NCBI GenBank assembly: GCA_017550745.1
Contig: JAFZOG010000148.1
Coordinates: forward strand, 29,919 to 93,918
Direction: 5' to 3'
DNA: 64,000 nt
DNA from: Clostridia bacterium
GTDB lineage: Bacteria; Bacillota; Clostridia; Christensenellales; Aristaeellaceae
Shown here: positions 34,718-43,571 of the stretch, piece by piece
Layout of the letters: every line of letters begins with the position of its first letter
Numbering within the stretch: position 1 is the stretch's first letter
Notes under the pieces: generated by a model
Seen by the model: the letters and a program-made list of their open reading frames with translations, nothing else
Database searches by the model: none
What the model was told of the DNA's origin: nothing
Program-made: the position numbers and the translations under genes

Positions 34718-34778
34718 AGTATTCCCTCCGATCATGATAACGATACGCCCAAAAGCCGCCATTCCGGCAAAGCCGGGT

Positions 34779-35492
34779 TTATTTCACCGGGAAATCAAAC
34801 CCATCCTTGTACGGCTCCTTGACGAGGCGGTAATGCCACCATTCCTTTTCAAATGCCTTAAAGCCGTGCTTTTCCATGACGGCGCGAAGCAGCTCCCGGT
34901 TGGCGGCCTGTTCCGCGGTGACGCCCTTTGCGCCGTGCCAGGCCAGCTTGCCGAAGTAATCAAAGCCCGTCCCCATGTCCAGGGGATTGCCGTCCGCATC
35001 GGTGATGGTCATATCGACAGCGCTGCCCCGGCAGTGGGCGGAGTTGCGGGCGATGTAGCCCTGGTCCACCAGCTGGCTTTTCTTTTTGAACTCCGGGTAG
35101 AATTCCTCCCGCATCCGCATGTCGTCGGCAATCTTCGACCAGCGCACGAAATGGCGAACCGCGCTTTGGGGGCGGTAAGCGTCGAAGATCATGACCCGAA
35201 AACCCAGGGAACGAAATTCATCGGCCGCTTCCCGCAGGGCGTCAGCCGCCTCATTCGTAAGGATGGCGAAGGGAGCTTCATAGCCGTCGATCGGGTCGCC
35301 CACAAAATTGTGCGTCCCGGCGTACCGAATGTCCAGGAGCACATCGGGGATGGCTTCATGGACATAGCAGAAGCCATCCGGCAATTCATATGCAGGCTCT
35401 GGCAATTCCTCCGCCCAGGCGGAGGAAAACAGGAAACAGGCGAACATCGCCGCGCCAATCCCGCGGCAAAGCAGCTTATCGGAACGCATCAT
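34779..35492 (-). CDS. Secreted D-alanyl-D-alanine dipeptidase (VanX/DdpX type)
   Basis: M15D zinc dipeptidase of 237 residues. A signal peptide ends near SSAWAEE. The zinc and catalytic residues are in place: the SAHCRGSAVDMTI motif (His and Asp ligands), the EWWHYR motif (catalytic Glu and His ligand) and the YRPQSAV arginine. True VanX acts in the cytoplasm to remove D-Ala-D-Ala; the signal peptide here makes a role outside the membrane, in wall or nutrient turnover, more likely. Its start overlaps the stop of the upstream gene by 17 bases, tying it to the motor-like operon. Confidence 0.9.
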   Translation of the reverse strand: MMRSDKLLCRGIGAAMFACFLFSSAWAEELPEPAYELPDGFCYVHEAIPDVLLDIRYAGTHNFVGDPIDGYEAPFAILTNEAADALREAADEFRSLGFRVMIFDAYRPQSAVRHFVRWSKIADDMRMREEFYPEFKKKSQLVDQGYIARNSAHCRGSAVDMTITDADGNPLDMGTGFDYFGKLAWHGAKGVTAEQAANRELLRAVMEKHGFKAFEKEWWHYRLVKEPYKDGFDFPVK

Positions 35493-35964
35493 AGGTGTAT
35501 TTCACTTCCTGAGAATGTCCCCACAGATAGTAGGTAATATAGATTTCCCGCACGGCGTGGGGCGTGCCCCGGGTGAGCAGCACGCACCATACGTCCCGCG
35601 TTTCCCCGGCGGGAATAACGGTTTCCCCGGTGTCGCAGTAAAACAGCACGTCGCTGTCCATCGGCGCGATTTGCAGCTCCACCATCTCGGCGGGAATGAG
35701 GCATTTGTTTTCCAGCCGCAGGGTATATATGTAATAGGTGTAGTCCTCCGCCGCGCCGATCTCTCCGGTTTTCAGCACGGTGCCCAGCAGGCTTTGGCGC
35801 TGTACGGCGGTTTTCAGCGCGTCAAACTCCGCCGTGCGCTGGGCGGCGGGCAGGACCTCCAGGCTTTTGCCCACCACATGCAGGTCGGTGTTGAACAGGG
35901 CGTAGCCCAGGCAGCCGCCCGCGGCCAGCACCAGCACCAGTAAAATGATCGCTGCGGATTTCAA
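35476..35964 (-). CDS. Unknown single-pass membrane protein of the motor-like operon
   Basis: A 162-residue protein with an N-terminal membrane helix (AAIILLVLVLAAGGCLGYALF) and an outer domain predicted to be beta-rich: YYIYTLRLENKCLIPAEMVEL and ETRDVWCVLLTRGTP resemble Ig-like folds that stabilise exported proteins. I recognise no family. Its start overlaps the OmpA-domain gene by four bases and its stop lies within the dipeptidase start, so it is an integral member of this operon and a candidate accessory subunit. Confidence 0.7.
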   Translation of the reverse strand: MKSAAIILLVLVLAAGGCLGYALFNTDLHVVGKSLEVLPAAQRTAEFDALKTAVQRQSLLGTVLKTGEIGAAEDYTYYIYTLRLENKCLIPAEMVELQIAPMDSDVLFYCDTGETVIPAGETRDVWCVLLTRGTPHAVREIYITYYLWGHSQEVKYTYDAFR

Positions 35965-36971
35965 TTCGTTCCCGTCGCCTCCATCTGGGTCAGGATCCGG
36001 TTCATTTCCTCAATCATTTCCGCGTCCTTTAAGCGGAACTTGAATTCCACGCGGCGCGAGGCGTCCATGTCCACGGTGCCGTCCGCTTTATAGATGGGGT
36101 CTGAATAGCTGCGGCCCTTCGCCGTGAGCAGGTTTTGCAGCTGCGTGATCTGGATGCGGGAGAGCGACGGCAGCTGCAGGCAGTATTCCGCAACGGAAAG
36201 CGCGCGGTTCTGGCTCAAACGCAGGTTGGTCAGGTAAGAGCCCGCCGTGTCCGTGTGGCCCTCAATGACGATCTCGCCCACGTAGTCCGCGTATTCCGGC
36301 CTGGTGAGCACGCCCAGGTAAACGGGCAGGAAGCGGGAAAGCAACTGCTTGCCTTCTTCTTTGATATTATAGGAATTGGAATCAAAGAACACAGTGCTTT
36401 CCAATACGATGTCGCCGGTGGTCTTGTCCACGGAGGCGCCCAGGTTCGCGTCCGTCAGCGCCCGGCTCAGCTCCTGAATGATCCTGCTGCGGACGCCCAC
36501 CATATCGTCAATGCGCCGCTGGTACGTGAGCATCTCGGCCCGCTGCGCTTCCAGCACGCTCTGCATGGCGGCAAGGGCGTCGGCTTGTGTGGCCAGCTGC
36601 AATTGCAGGGCTGCCTGCTCTTCTTCCTTGGTTTTCAGCGCGTCCTGGGCGGCGTGCAGCTCATTTTCCTGCTGGTCCAGCTGGATCTGAATAGCGGCCA
36701 GTTCCTCCTGCTTGCCCATCAGGGTCACGTTGGCGGCTTCCAGCTCCTCCTCCCGCTGCACCAGGGTGATGGTGGCGCGGTCCAGCTCGGCCTGCTGTTC
36801 ATTCAGCTGCTTGGTTTTGATTTCCAGCATGCTGTAATATTGGTACACGCTGTACACCACCGCCAGCACGAACACCAGGAGCAAGGAAGCCATCATGTCC
36901 GAATAGGAGATCCAGTGCGCGCCGTTGTCCCCGCCGCCGGGCGCGCGGCGTATTCTTCTGCGAGACTGCAT
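35961..36971 (-). CDS. MotB/ZorB-like OmpA-domain stator protein
   Basis: Peptidoglycan-binding half of an ion-driven motor, 336 residues. One membrane helix (about 24-45) begins with ISYSDMMASLLLVFVL; D25 occupies the place of the proton-carrying aspartate of MotB, TolR and ZorB. A long coiled coil (about 50-150) follows, then an OmpA domain with VFFDSNSYNIKEEGKQLL and IEGHTDTAGSYLTNLRLSQNRA, which holds the Asp and Arg that bind diaminopimelate. Start is one base after the stop of the channel gene. No flagellar genes are near, and ZorC/ZorD are absent. Confidence 0.88.
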   Translation of the reverse strand: MQSRRRIRRAPGGGDNGAHWISYSDMMASLLLVFVLAVVYSVYQYYSMLEIKTKQLNEQQAELDRATITLVQREEELEAANVTLMGKQEELAAIQIQLDQQENELHAAQDALKTKEEEQAALQLQLATQADALAAMQSVLEAQRAEMLTYQRRIDDMVGVRSRIIQELSRALTDANLGASVDKTTGDIVLESTVFFDSNSYNIKEEGKQLLSRFLPVYLGVLTRPEYADYVGEIVIEGHTDTAGSYLTNLRLSQNRALSVAEYCLQLPSLSRIQITQLQNLLTAKGRSYSDPIYKADGTVDMDASRRVEFKFRLKDAEMIEEMNRILTQMEATGTN

Positions 36972-36972
36972 G

Positions 36973-38526
36973 TTACGCCTCCTTCGCGGGCTTAGCGGAC
37001 GCTTCCAGCTCCTTTGTCATGGCGGCGACGGCGCGCTGCAGCTGCCCCAGGGCTTGTACGCAGTTTTTCGCTTCCTCCTGCAGCTGAGCGGTCTGGGCCG
37101 GATTGTCGGCGTTCAGGCGGCGGATTTCCTCCAGCCGCTCGTTCATGGCTTTCAGCGCGCCGCTGATGTTTTCGTCAAACATATGCATGGCCTTGCTGAA
37201 ACCGCCGGACAGGTTCTGCACAAAGCTGGTATAGGTTTCAGCCAGCCGTTTGCTGCTGGCGTCCATCTGGGCGGTCATGTTGGCGGTCACGTTCATCGCG
37301 CCCTCCGCCTGTTCCTGCACCGCCTTCATCACCCGTCCGCTCCAGTCCGCGTACCCGCGCATGGAATCGCGCACCTCCTGCTGGGCGGTCTTGAGGTCGG
37401 CCATGAAATCGGTCTGCTCCTGGTTGGCGGTCATCATGCCGGACAGCACCTGGCTGCCGTGGGTCAGGAACGCGCCGGTGGCGTCGGTGGTCTTTTCAAT
37501 GGTTTCCACGTAGCTTTCAAACTTTTCCATCACCCGCTTGGTGGTGTCCTGCACCTGATGCATGCCGTTGAGGATTTCCTCCGACGCCTGCATCGCGCGG
37601 TCCAGGGATTCAAACGACACCGCCTGCGCCTGGTTCACCTGGGAAAGCGTCTGGCCAAGCTGGGCGAACTGGTTGCCCAGCATCCGGTTCATATGGTTGA
37701 CGAACTGTCCGGCGATATTCGCTATGCCCTCCAGCTGGCCCTGGGTCTGGCCCATGATAAAGCTGTTCATGCTCTGGGTAACGGGCGTCAGGCTCTGCTG
37801 CACGGACGAAACGATGCCCTCGCTGACCCGCTGGCCCATATCCGCGCTCACCTGGCGCAGAAGCAAAGCCTGGTCCTCCTGCTGGCAGATCATTTGCACG
37901 TTGTCCTCCAGGGGCTTTTGCATCACCAGGTCGGCAAAGGCGTCGGTGAAATCGTCGATCGCGCTGGTGGCGCTGCCGTAGGCCATGCGGTTGAACATGT
38001 TAAAGACCAAAGAGCAGGAAATACCGGCGATGGAGGTCATGAACGCGAACGTCATGCCGCTGATCATCTGGGGGATGCTGTCCATGGTCTTGGCCGCGTC
38101 GGTCATATCCAGCCCGCTCAGGCCGCGCATCAGGCCGATGAATGTGCCCAATATACCCAGGCTGGTCAGCAGGGACGGAACCACCTCGCCCAGCTGCAAA
38201 TGGCCCAGGCCGCCGATCACCGTGTCGTCGTTGATATAATCCTCCACGTTGCAGTTGAGCCCCCGGGCGTCCAGCTGCTCCGCGTTCACCAGGAAACGCC
38301 GCCAGGGGCCCTGCAGCTCCTTGCCTAAAAACAGCACGTCCTGCCATACCGGGCGGCCCTCCCCCGTGCTGGTTTCCAGCAGGTGAATGCCCCGCCGCAG
38401 CCTCCGGGAGCCCCGTGACAGGGGAAATACGCACTTTACCAGCCCCGTGAGCATCACCAGCCCGATGGCCAGATAAATCGCAAAATCAGTCAGGTTCGCA
38501 GCGAGGTTATCCATCAGGTACTCCAT
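36973..38526 (-). CDS. MotA/TolQ/ExbB/ZorA-like proton-channel protein with a long tail
   Basis: Channel half of the motor, 517 residues. Three membrane helices (about 14-34, 115-136, 152-178): VVPSLLTSLGILGTFIGLMRGL and MISGMTFAFMTSIAGISCSLVFNMF match the last two helices of TolQ/ExbB/ZorA. After them come about 340 residues of helical tail rich in Q, M, A and N, as in ZorA, which builds a long cytoplasmic tail in the Zorya phage-defence motor (established for ZorA). The start at 38526 follows AAGGAGG; a frame to 38925 overlaps the divergent gene. A promoter lies directly upstream. Confidence 0.85.
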   Translation of the reverse strand: MEYLMDNLAANLTDFAIYLAIGLVMLTGLVKCVFPLSRGSRRLRRGIHLLETSTGEGRPVWQDVLFLGKELQGPWRRFLVNAEQLDARGLNCNVEDYINDDTVIGGLGHLQLGEVVPSLLTSLGILGTFIGLMRGLSGLDMTDAAKTMDSIPQMISGMTFAFMTSIAGISCSLVFNMFNRMAYGSATSAIDDFTDAFADLVMQKPLEDNVQMICQQEDQALLLRQVSADMGQRVSEGIVSSVQQSLTPVTQSMNSFIMGQTQGQLEGIANIAGQFVNHMNRMLGNQFAQLGQTLSQVNQAQAVSFESLDRAMQASEEILNGMHQVQDTTKRVMEKFESYVETIEKTTDATGAFLTHGSQVLSGMMTANQEQTDFMADLKTAQQEVRDSMRGYADWSGRVMKAVQEQAEGAMNVTANMTAQMDASSKRLAETYTSFVQNLSGGFSKAMHMFDENISGALKAMNERLEEIRRLNADNPAQTAQLQEEAKNCVQALGQLQRAVAAMTKELEASAKPAKEA

Positions 38527-38559
38527 CGTTTCTTCCTCCTTCCGCTGCTTAGCGTTTAT

Positions 38560-38588
38560 ATTGTAATAGATTTTCCCCAAAATTGCAA
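38560..38588 (-). promoter_or_regulatory. Promoter of the motor-like operon
   Basis: Minus-strand TTGCAA (38588-38583) and TACAAT (38565-38560) with a 17-base spacer, 34 bases upstream of the channel gene. Confidence 0.8.
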
Positions 38589-38647
38589 CAAATTTGTAAT
38601 GAATGGTATGTAAAAAGTGGGGCATTCCATTGTTCTTCCGCACAGGC

Positions 38648-38676
38648 TTGCAAGAATGCCCAATTCCGGTTATAAT
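38648..38676 (+). promoter_or_regulatory. Promoter of the yycJ-MBL-comEC operon
   Basis: TTGCAA (38648-38653) and TATAAT (38671-38676) with a 17-base spacer, divergent from the motor-operon promoter 60 bases away. Confidence 0.82.
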
Positions 38677-38716
38677 ATAAATGAATCGGTTTTGAGTATG
38701 CTGAAAGGGAACGTAC

Positions 38717-39517
38717 ATGCGCTTTACATTTTGCCCGCTGTACAGCGGGAGCAGCGGAAACGCGCTGTTTATCGGCGCGGGAAACACACGGATTTTGATT
38801 GACGCGGGGATGACGGGAAAAGCCATCGAAGCAGCGCTGCGGGAGATCCATGTGCTGCCCGAAACGCTGAACGGCATCGCGGTGACGCATGAGCACAGCG
38901 ACCATATCAAGGGCGTCGGCATCATCAGCCGGAAATACCGCGTGCCCGTCTATGCCAATGAACGCACATGGAACGCCATGGCCAGGAGCGTCGGAGAGAT
39001 CCATCCGGGAAACCGCCGGATATTCGAGGACGAAGAAGACTTTTATATCGGCGATCTGGCCCTCCATCCCTTTTCCATCCCCCATGACGCCGCCGACCCG
39101 GTGGGCTACCGCGTGTATTACGGCGGGCGAAGCGCGGCGACAGCCACGGATATGGGCTATGCCAGGAAGAACGTGATCAAGACATTGGCCGGGGTGGATG
39201 TGCTGCTGCTGGAAAGCAACCACGATCCCGAGCTGCTCCGGCTGAACCCCCATTATCCCCTTTACCTGAAGCAGAGGATCCTGAGCAACCACGGCCACCT
39301 GTCCAACCAGGCCAGCGCGGAAGCGCTGCTGGCGCTGCTGGAATCGGGGGTGCGGGAAGTGCTGCTGGGCCATCTGAGCGGGGAAAACAACACCCCCGAG
39401 CTGGCGCTCCAGACCCATACCGATATTCTGACCCGGGCAGGCGTAAAGCCGGGCGAGGACATTCACCTGGGCCTGGCCTGGCGGGACCGGGTGAGCAAAA
39501 AATTTGAAATAGAATGA
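38717..39517 (+). CDS. yycJ: YycJ/WalJ-type metallo-beta-lactamase-fold hydrolase
   Basis: Cytoplasmic metallo-hydrolase of 266 residues. YSGSSGNALFIGAGNTRILIDAG is the YycJ start, THEHSDHIKGV holds the HxHxDH metal motif, and further ligands are in IPHDAADPVGY, ATATDMGYARKN, LLLESNHD and LGHLSGENN. In Bacillus the gene belongs to the WalRK (YycFG) operon and acts as a 5'-exonuclease in DNA repair or cell-wall control; the WalRK genes are not here. First gene of a plus-strand run leading to comEC. Confidence 0.9.
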   Translation: MRFTFCPLYSGSSGNALFIGAGNTRILIDAGMTGKAIEAALREIHVLPETLNGIAVTHEHSDHIKGVGIISRKYRVPVYANERTWNAMARSVGEIHPGNRRIFEDEEDFYIGDLALHPFSIPHDAADPVGYRVYYGGRSAATATDMGYARKNVIKTLAGVDVLLLESNHDPELLRLNPHYPLYLKQRILSNHGHLSNQASAEALLALLESGVREVLLGHLSGENNTPELALQTHTDILTRAGVKPGEDIHLGLAWRDRVSKKFEIE

Positions 39518-39526
39518 GGTTGTTGT

Positions 39527-40234
39527 ATGAAGCTGCATGTATTGGGCTGCCACGGCCCTTTCCCTCCGGCGGGCGGAACCACCAGCGGATACCTGATCGA
39601 GAACAGCGGAAAGCTGCTGCTGATGGACTGCGGCGCGGGGAACATGGGACGCCTCATGCGCCTGTGCGACCCGGCGGACCTGGAAGGCATCCTGCTGAGC
39701 CACCTGCATTTTGACCATGCCAGCGATTTGCTGGTGATGCGGTATTATCTGGAGAAAGCCGGCAGGACCCTGCCCGTCTTTGTTCCGCCGGAGGATGACA
39801 GCGCTTTCCTCTCGCTGCTGACCGCGCCCGCCTTTGACGTGCGGCCTTATCCCGAAGCCCTGGAAATCGCCGGGCTCACCGTCACTACCCTGCCGGTGCG
39901 CCATCCTGTGCCATGCCGGGCGATCAGGCTGGCGGACGGAAAAAAGTCGCTGGTATTTACCGGCGACACCAACGACTGCGACGGCCTGGGCGCGTTTGCC
40001 CAAAACGCCACCCTGCTGCTGGCGGACGCCGCTTTCCTGGACGAGGAATGGACGGACGCCAAGCCCCATATGAGCGCTTCCGGCGCGGCAAGGCTGGCGC
40101 GGGGAGCCAGCGTGAAAGCGCTGTTTCTGACCCATCTGCCGGTTGGGCATGAACCCGCTGCCCTGGTAAAGGAGGCGCAGGCGGTATATCCCGGCGCGCA
40201 GGCGGTATTTCCGGGACTGGTGATCTCGCTGTGA
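39527..40234 (+). CDS. Metallo-beta-lactamase-fold hydrolase, RNase Z-like
   Basis: A 235-residue metallo-hydrolase. TSGYLIENSGKLLLMDCGAGNMGRL and LSHLHFDHASDLLVMRY hold the HxHxDH motif, and YTGDTNDCD-type and HMSASGAARLA segments follow as in the YhfI/RNase Z-like group. Such enzymes cleave phosphodiesters or cyclic phosphates; the substrate is unknown here. It ends by overlapping the GTG start of comEC by four bases. Confidence 0.85.
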   Translation: MKLHVLGCHGPFPPAGGTTSGYLIENSGKLLLMDCGAGNMGRLMRLCDPADLEGILLSHLHFDHASDLLVMRYYLEKAGRTLPVFVPPEDDSAFLSLLTAPAFDVRPYPEALEIAGLTVTTLPVRHPVPCRAIRLADGKKSLVFTGDTNDCDGLGAFAQNATLLLADAAFLDEEWTDAKPHMSASGAARLARGASVKALFLTHLPVGHEPAALVKEAQAVYPGAQAVFPGLVISL

Positions 40235-42537
40235 GTGTTCGCCCGTTTCATCACCAACGTCCGTTGGTCAGCATTGCGCTGGCCTACGGATTGGGGGTAT
40301 GGGCGGGCGTTTCGTTTGTCTACCGCCCGCTTTTGTACGGCGCGGCCTTTGCCGCCGCTGTGGCCGCCACCATCCTGCTGCCCCGGGCCGGGCGCAGAAG
40401 GACCGCCGGTTTCATGGCCTGCTTTTTGTTTCTCGGCATGCTGCTGGGCGGCTGGCAAAGCCACCCTTCGCTGCCGCCCGAGGGAAAATACCGCGTCACC
40501 GGCGTGATGGCCTGCGATGCCGTGCTGCGGGAAGACGGCACCGCCGCGGGCTATCTGGACAGCGCTTGGCTTCAAACGGAAGGCAGCAAAATCAGCGTTG
40601 GAAAGCTGTACTGGACATACACGCCGGACAGTGAAGCGCCCTTCCTGCCGAAAGAGGGAGATCAAGCTGCTTTCGACGCCGTACTGTACCATCCTGATGG
40701 ACAGGTGAATCCTTACGGGTTTGATTTCCGCATGTTCCTGCTGCAAAAGGGCGTGCGGGCAGGCGTTACCGGCGCGGGGAACGCGGAGCTCATCAGCCGC
40801 CAGGGGCGCGGCCTTGCCTCCGTCCTTTATCATGCCAAGGAAAAGCTGGCGGAGCAGGTGCGCCTGATCTTCGGCGAGGACAGCGCGCTGCCGGAAGCGC
40901 TGCTGCTGGGCCAGCGCGAACAGCTTCCCCAGGAAACCAAGCGCGGCTTTTCCGATGCGGGCACGGCGCACCTGCTGGCGGTCTCCGGGCTGCACGCGGG
41001 CCTGCTGGCGGGCCTTTTGATGATCCCCCTGAGGCGGCTCTTGGACCCGAAGCGGCGGCTCTTGGCTTTGGGAACGTTTCTGTTTTTCTATTGCGCCTTG
41101 CTGAACTTCTCCGCGCCTGTGCTGCGGGCGTCTGTGCTCATCATGATCGGCGCATGGCGGCGGACCGTCCGCCGCACGCCGGATCCGCTGACCGCGCTGT
41201 GCGCCGCGTTCCTTCTGATCCTGCTGTTCCGCCCGCTGGATTTGTTTTCAGCCAGCTTCCAGCTTTCCTTCTGCGCGGTGCTGGGCATGATCGGTCTTTC
41301 TCCTTTCTTTGCCCGCCTGGACAAGCGTTCTTTCGGCGGGACCGTGCTGCTTGCATGGCAGGCGACCGTATCCGCGACCCTCGGCGTGTTCCTGCCAACC
41401 GTTCAGACGTTCCACCGGTTTTCCGTGATCGGTCTGCTGGTGAATCCTTTCGCGTGCGCGTTCTTTGCCATCCTGCTGCCGGTCTATCTGCTGGTAACGG
41501 CGGCTGGCTGCATCTGGCTGCCAGGCGGCGTTTGGCTGGCGCGTCTTTTGAATCCCGTCACCCGGGGCGTGTTGGATGTGGTCACGCGGCTGGGCAGGCT
41601 GCCCTTTTCCACCGTGCAAGTCCCCATGCTGCCCTGGTACTGCGTGCTTGCCATCGCATGCGCCCTCATCCTGCTGACCCGCTTCACAGTCTGGCCCCGA
41701 AAGAAAAAGCTGTTGTGCGGCATCCTGGCATTGGCCTTTTCCTTCGGTGTGTGGCGGCTGACGCTGTGCCGGGAGGTTCAGTACATCCAGCTTGCCATGG
41801 GCCAGGCGGATGCCGCCGTGCTGGCCGACGGAACGGAAACCGCCGTGATCGACGCGGGGTCTTATGGCGGCGACCTGGCATCCTATCTGCTGTCCACCGG
41901 CAGAAAAACGGATCATCTGATATTGACCCACCTGCACACCGACCATTGCGCGGGCGTGGCGCAATTGCTGGAAAACGAGGTTCCCATCGGAAGGGTATAC
42001 CTTCCCGAAGGCGCGGAAGAACAGCAGGTGGACGAAGCCTGCCTTCTGCTGCTGGATGAACTCAAAAACAAGGAGATCCCCATCGTGCACCTCTCCGCCG
42101 GGGATACAATTTCGCTTCCCCGCTCCACCCTCACCGTCACCTGGCCGGTGGGCGGCACGGTGCCTCCCGGCCAGGACGCCAACCGTTACTGCCTCTGCCT
42201 GCTGTGCGACCTGGACGGCGTGAAACTGCTGGCCTGCTCGGATATTCCCGGCGCTTACGAGCGCTACGCCGCCCTGGACGCGGATCTTTTGAAAGCAGCG
42301 CACCATGGCAGCAAAAGCAGCTCGGGGGAAGGCTTTCTTAAGGCCGTTTCTCCCCAGGCCATTCTGCTGACCTCCAACCGGCTCAGCGCCCGCCTGCCCA
42401 ACCCCGACACGCTGAAGCGCCTGCAAGCCACCGGCGCGCTTATTTACGAAACCGGCCATACCGGGGCCGTTACGGTCACGGTATGGCAAGGACAAGCCCA
42501 CATCGCCACCTTCATCAATGAAAAGGAACAGCCATGA
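40231..42537 (+). CDS. comEC: Competence DNA-uptake channel ComEC/Rec2
   Basis: Polytopic membrane protein that moves transforming single-stranded DNA into the cell. It is 768 residues with an N-terminal DUF4131-like region, then a competence domain (LPQETKRGFSDAGTAHLLAVSGLHAGLL, LNFSAPVLRASVLIMIG), then a C-terminal metallo-beta-lactamase domain (AMGQADAAVLADGTETAVIDAG, LTHLHTDHCAGVAQLL, LKAAHHGSKSSSGEGFL). GTG start overlaps the upstream stop. The full three-domain form suggests it works; a ComEA-like protein lies 3.4 kb downstream. Confidence 0.95.
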   Translation: MSVRPFHHQRPLVSIALAYGLGVWAGVSFVYRPLLYGAAFAAAVAATILLPRAGRRRTAGFMACFLFLGMLLGGWQSHPSLPPEGKYRVTGVMACDAVLREDGTAAGYLDSAWLQTEGSKISVGKLYWTYTPDSEAPFLPKEGDQAAFDAVLYHPDGQVNPYGFDFRMFLLQKGVRAGVTGAGNAELISRQGRGLASVLYHAKEKLAEQVRLIFGEDSALPEALLLGQREQLPQETKRGFSDAGTAHLLAVSGLHAGLLAGLLMIPLRRLLDPKRRLLALGTFLFFYCALLNFSAPVLRASVLIMIGAWRRTVRRTPDPLTALCAAFLLILLFRPLDLFSASFQLSFCAVLGMIGLSPFFARLDKRSFGGTVLLAWQATVSATLGVFLPTVQTFHRFSVIGLLVNPFACAFFAILLPVYLLVTAAGCIWLPGGVWLARLLNPVTRGVLDVVTRLGRLPFSTVQVPMLPWYCVLAIACALILLTRFTVWPRKKKLLCGILALAFSFGVWRLTLCREVQYIQLAMGQADAAVLADGTETAVIDAGSYGGDLASYLLSTGRKTDHLILTHLHTDHCAGVAQLLENEVPIGRVYLPEGAEEQQVDEACLLLLDELKNKEIPIVHLSAGDTISLPRSTLTVTWPVGGTVPPGQDANRYCLCLLCDLDGVKLLACSDIPGAYERYAALDADLLKAAHHGSKSSSGEGFLKAVSPQAILLTSNRLSARLPNPDTLKRLQATGALIYETGHTGAVTVTVWQGQAHIATFINEKEQP

Positions 42538-43571
42538 ATCACAGTGAGTTTTTTGCCGCTTTAAAGCAGGGAGACATCAGCGGGTGCTACCTGTTTGAAG
42601 GCGAGGAGGAATACACGAAGCGCTCCGCCCTGAAAGCGCTGCGGGAAAAAGTGGCGGGGGGCGGCTTTTCCGCCATGAACGATACCAGGCTCATCGACCC
42701 GGCCCCGGACGCGCTGATCGCCGCCGCCGAAACCCTGCCCTTCATGAGCGACCGGCGCTTCATTGAGGTGCGGGACAGCGCCATGCTGACCGCGGGCAAG
42801 GCCAAGGAATATGACGAGGACAGCGCGGCAAAGGAATTGGACGCCTACCTGGGCCAGGTGCCGGACACGGCGGTGATCGTGTTCTTTACGCGCGGCAAAG
42901 CGGACGGGCGGAAAAAGCTGTACCAGGCCATCAAAAAGAAGGGCCGGATCGTGGCCTTTGATCCCTTGGACGATAAGGAACTGGCCCGCTGGATCGCCGC
43001 CTCGCTGAAAAAAGAGGGCAAAAAGATCTCGCTGTCCGCCTGCCAAAGGCTCTGGTTCTCCGCCGGGCGCGACCTGACGCTGCTCTCCAACGAAATCGGC
43101 AAGCTGGCCGCCTACGCGGGGGAGCGGGAGGAAGTGACGGAGGATGACATCGCGGCGGTGTGCGTCCAGTCTACGGAATACAAGGTGTATGATATGGCGG
43201 ACATCCTGCTGTCCGGCCAGGGCGCGAAAGCGCTGCGGATCCTGGAAACGCTGCTGAAGGACGGCGAGGAGCGGCTGATGCTTATATCGCTGCTGGGCCG
43301 CCAGTGCCGCCAGCTCTGCTACGCGAAGGCCATGGCGTCAGGCGGCGCGCAGCAGGGAGAAATCGCCGGAAAAATGGGCCTGCCGGGCTTCGTGGTCAGA
43401 AAACTGCTGGACGCTGCCAGGGCATATACCCAGGCGCAGCTGAACGAGATGGCCCGGCTGTGCCTGGATACGGAATACCAGGTCAAGTCCGGCCGGCTGA
43501 TGGAAGCGGGATCACTGGAAAAGGTCATGCTGCAAATCCTTTCCATGCGGGAGGCGAACCGTTATGGCTGA
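42534..43571 (+). CDS. holA: DNA polymerase III delta subunit
   Basis: Clamp-loader wrench subunit of 345 residues. It has the fold-specific start GCYLFEGEEEYTKRSALKALRE, FMSDRRFIEVRD, VIVFFTRGKADGRKKLYQAIKKKG, and SAGRDLTLLSNEIGKLAAYAG, all at the positions expected for HolA. The start overlaps the comEC stop by four bases, the common comEC-holA pairing in Firmicutes; rpsT, which often follows, is not present. Confidence 0.93.
   Translation: MNHSEFFAALKQGDISGCYLFEGEEEYTKRSALKALREKVAGGGFSAMNDTRLIDPAPDALIAAAETLPFMSDRRFIEVRDSAMLTAGKAKEYDEDSAAKELDAYLGQVPDTAVIVFFTRGKADGRKKLYQAIKKKGRIVAFDPLDDKELARWIAASLKKEGKKISLSACQRLWFSAGRDLTLLSNEIGKLAAYAGEREEVTEDDIAAVCVQSTEYKVYDMADILLSGQGAKALRILETLLKDGEERLMLISLLGRQCRQLCYAKAMASGGAQQGEIAGKMGLPGFVVRKLLDAARAYTQAQLNEMARLCLDTEYQVKSGRLMEAGSLEKVMLQILSMREANRYG

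Noticed and set aside
35961-38526. Flagellar MotAB or complete Zorya system
   Set aside because: No flagellar genes and no ZorC/ZorD/ZorE in the neighbourhood; only the motor pair resembles these systems.
38527-38925. N-terminal extension of the motor channel protein
   Set aside because: It would overlap the divergent yycJ gene and both promoters; ATG 38526 has AAGGAGG at ideal spacing.
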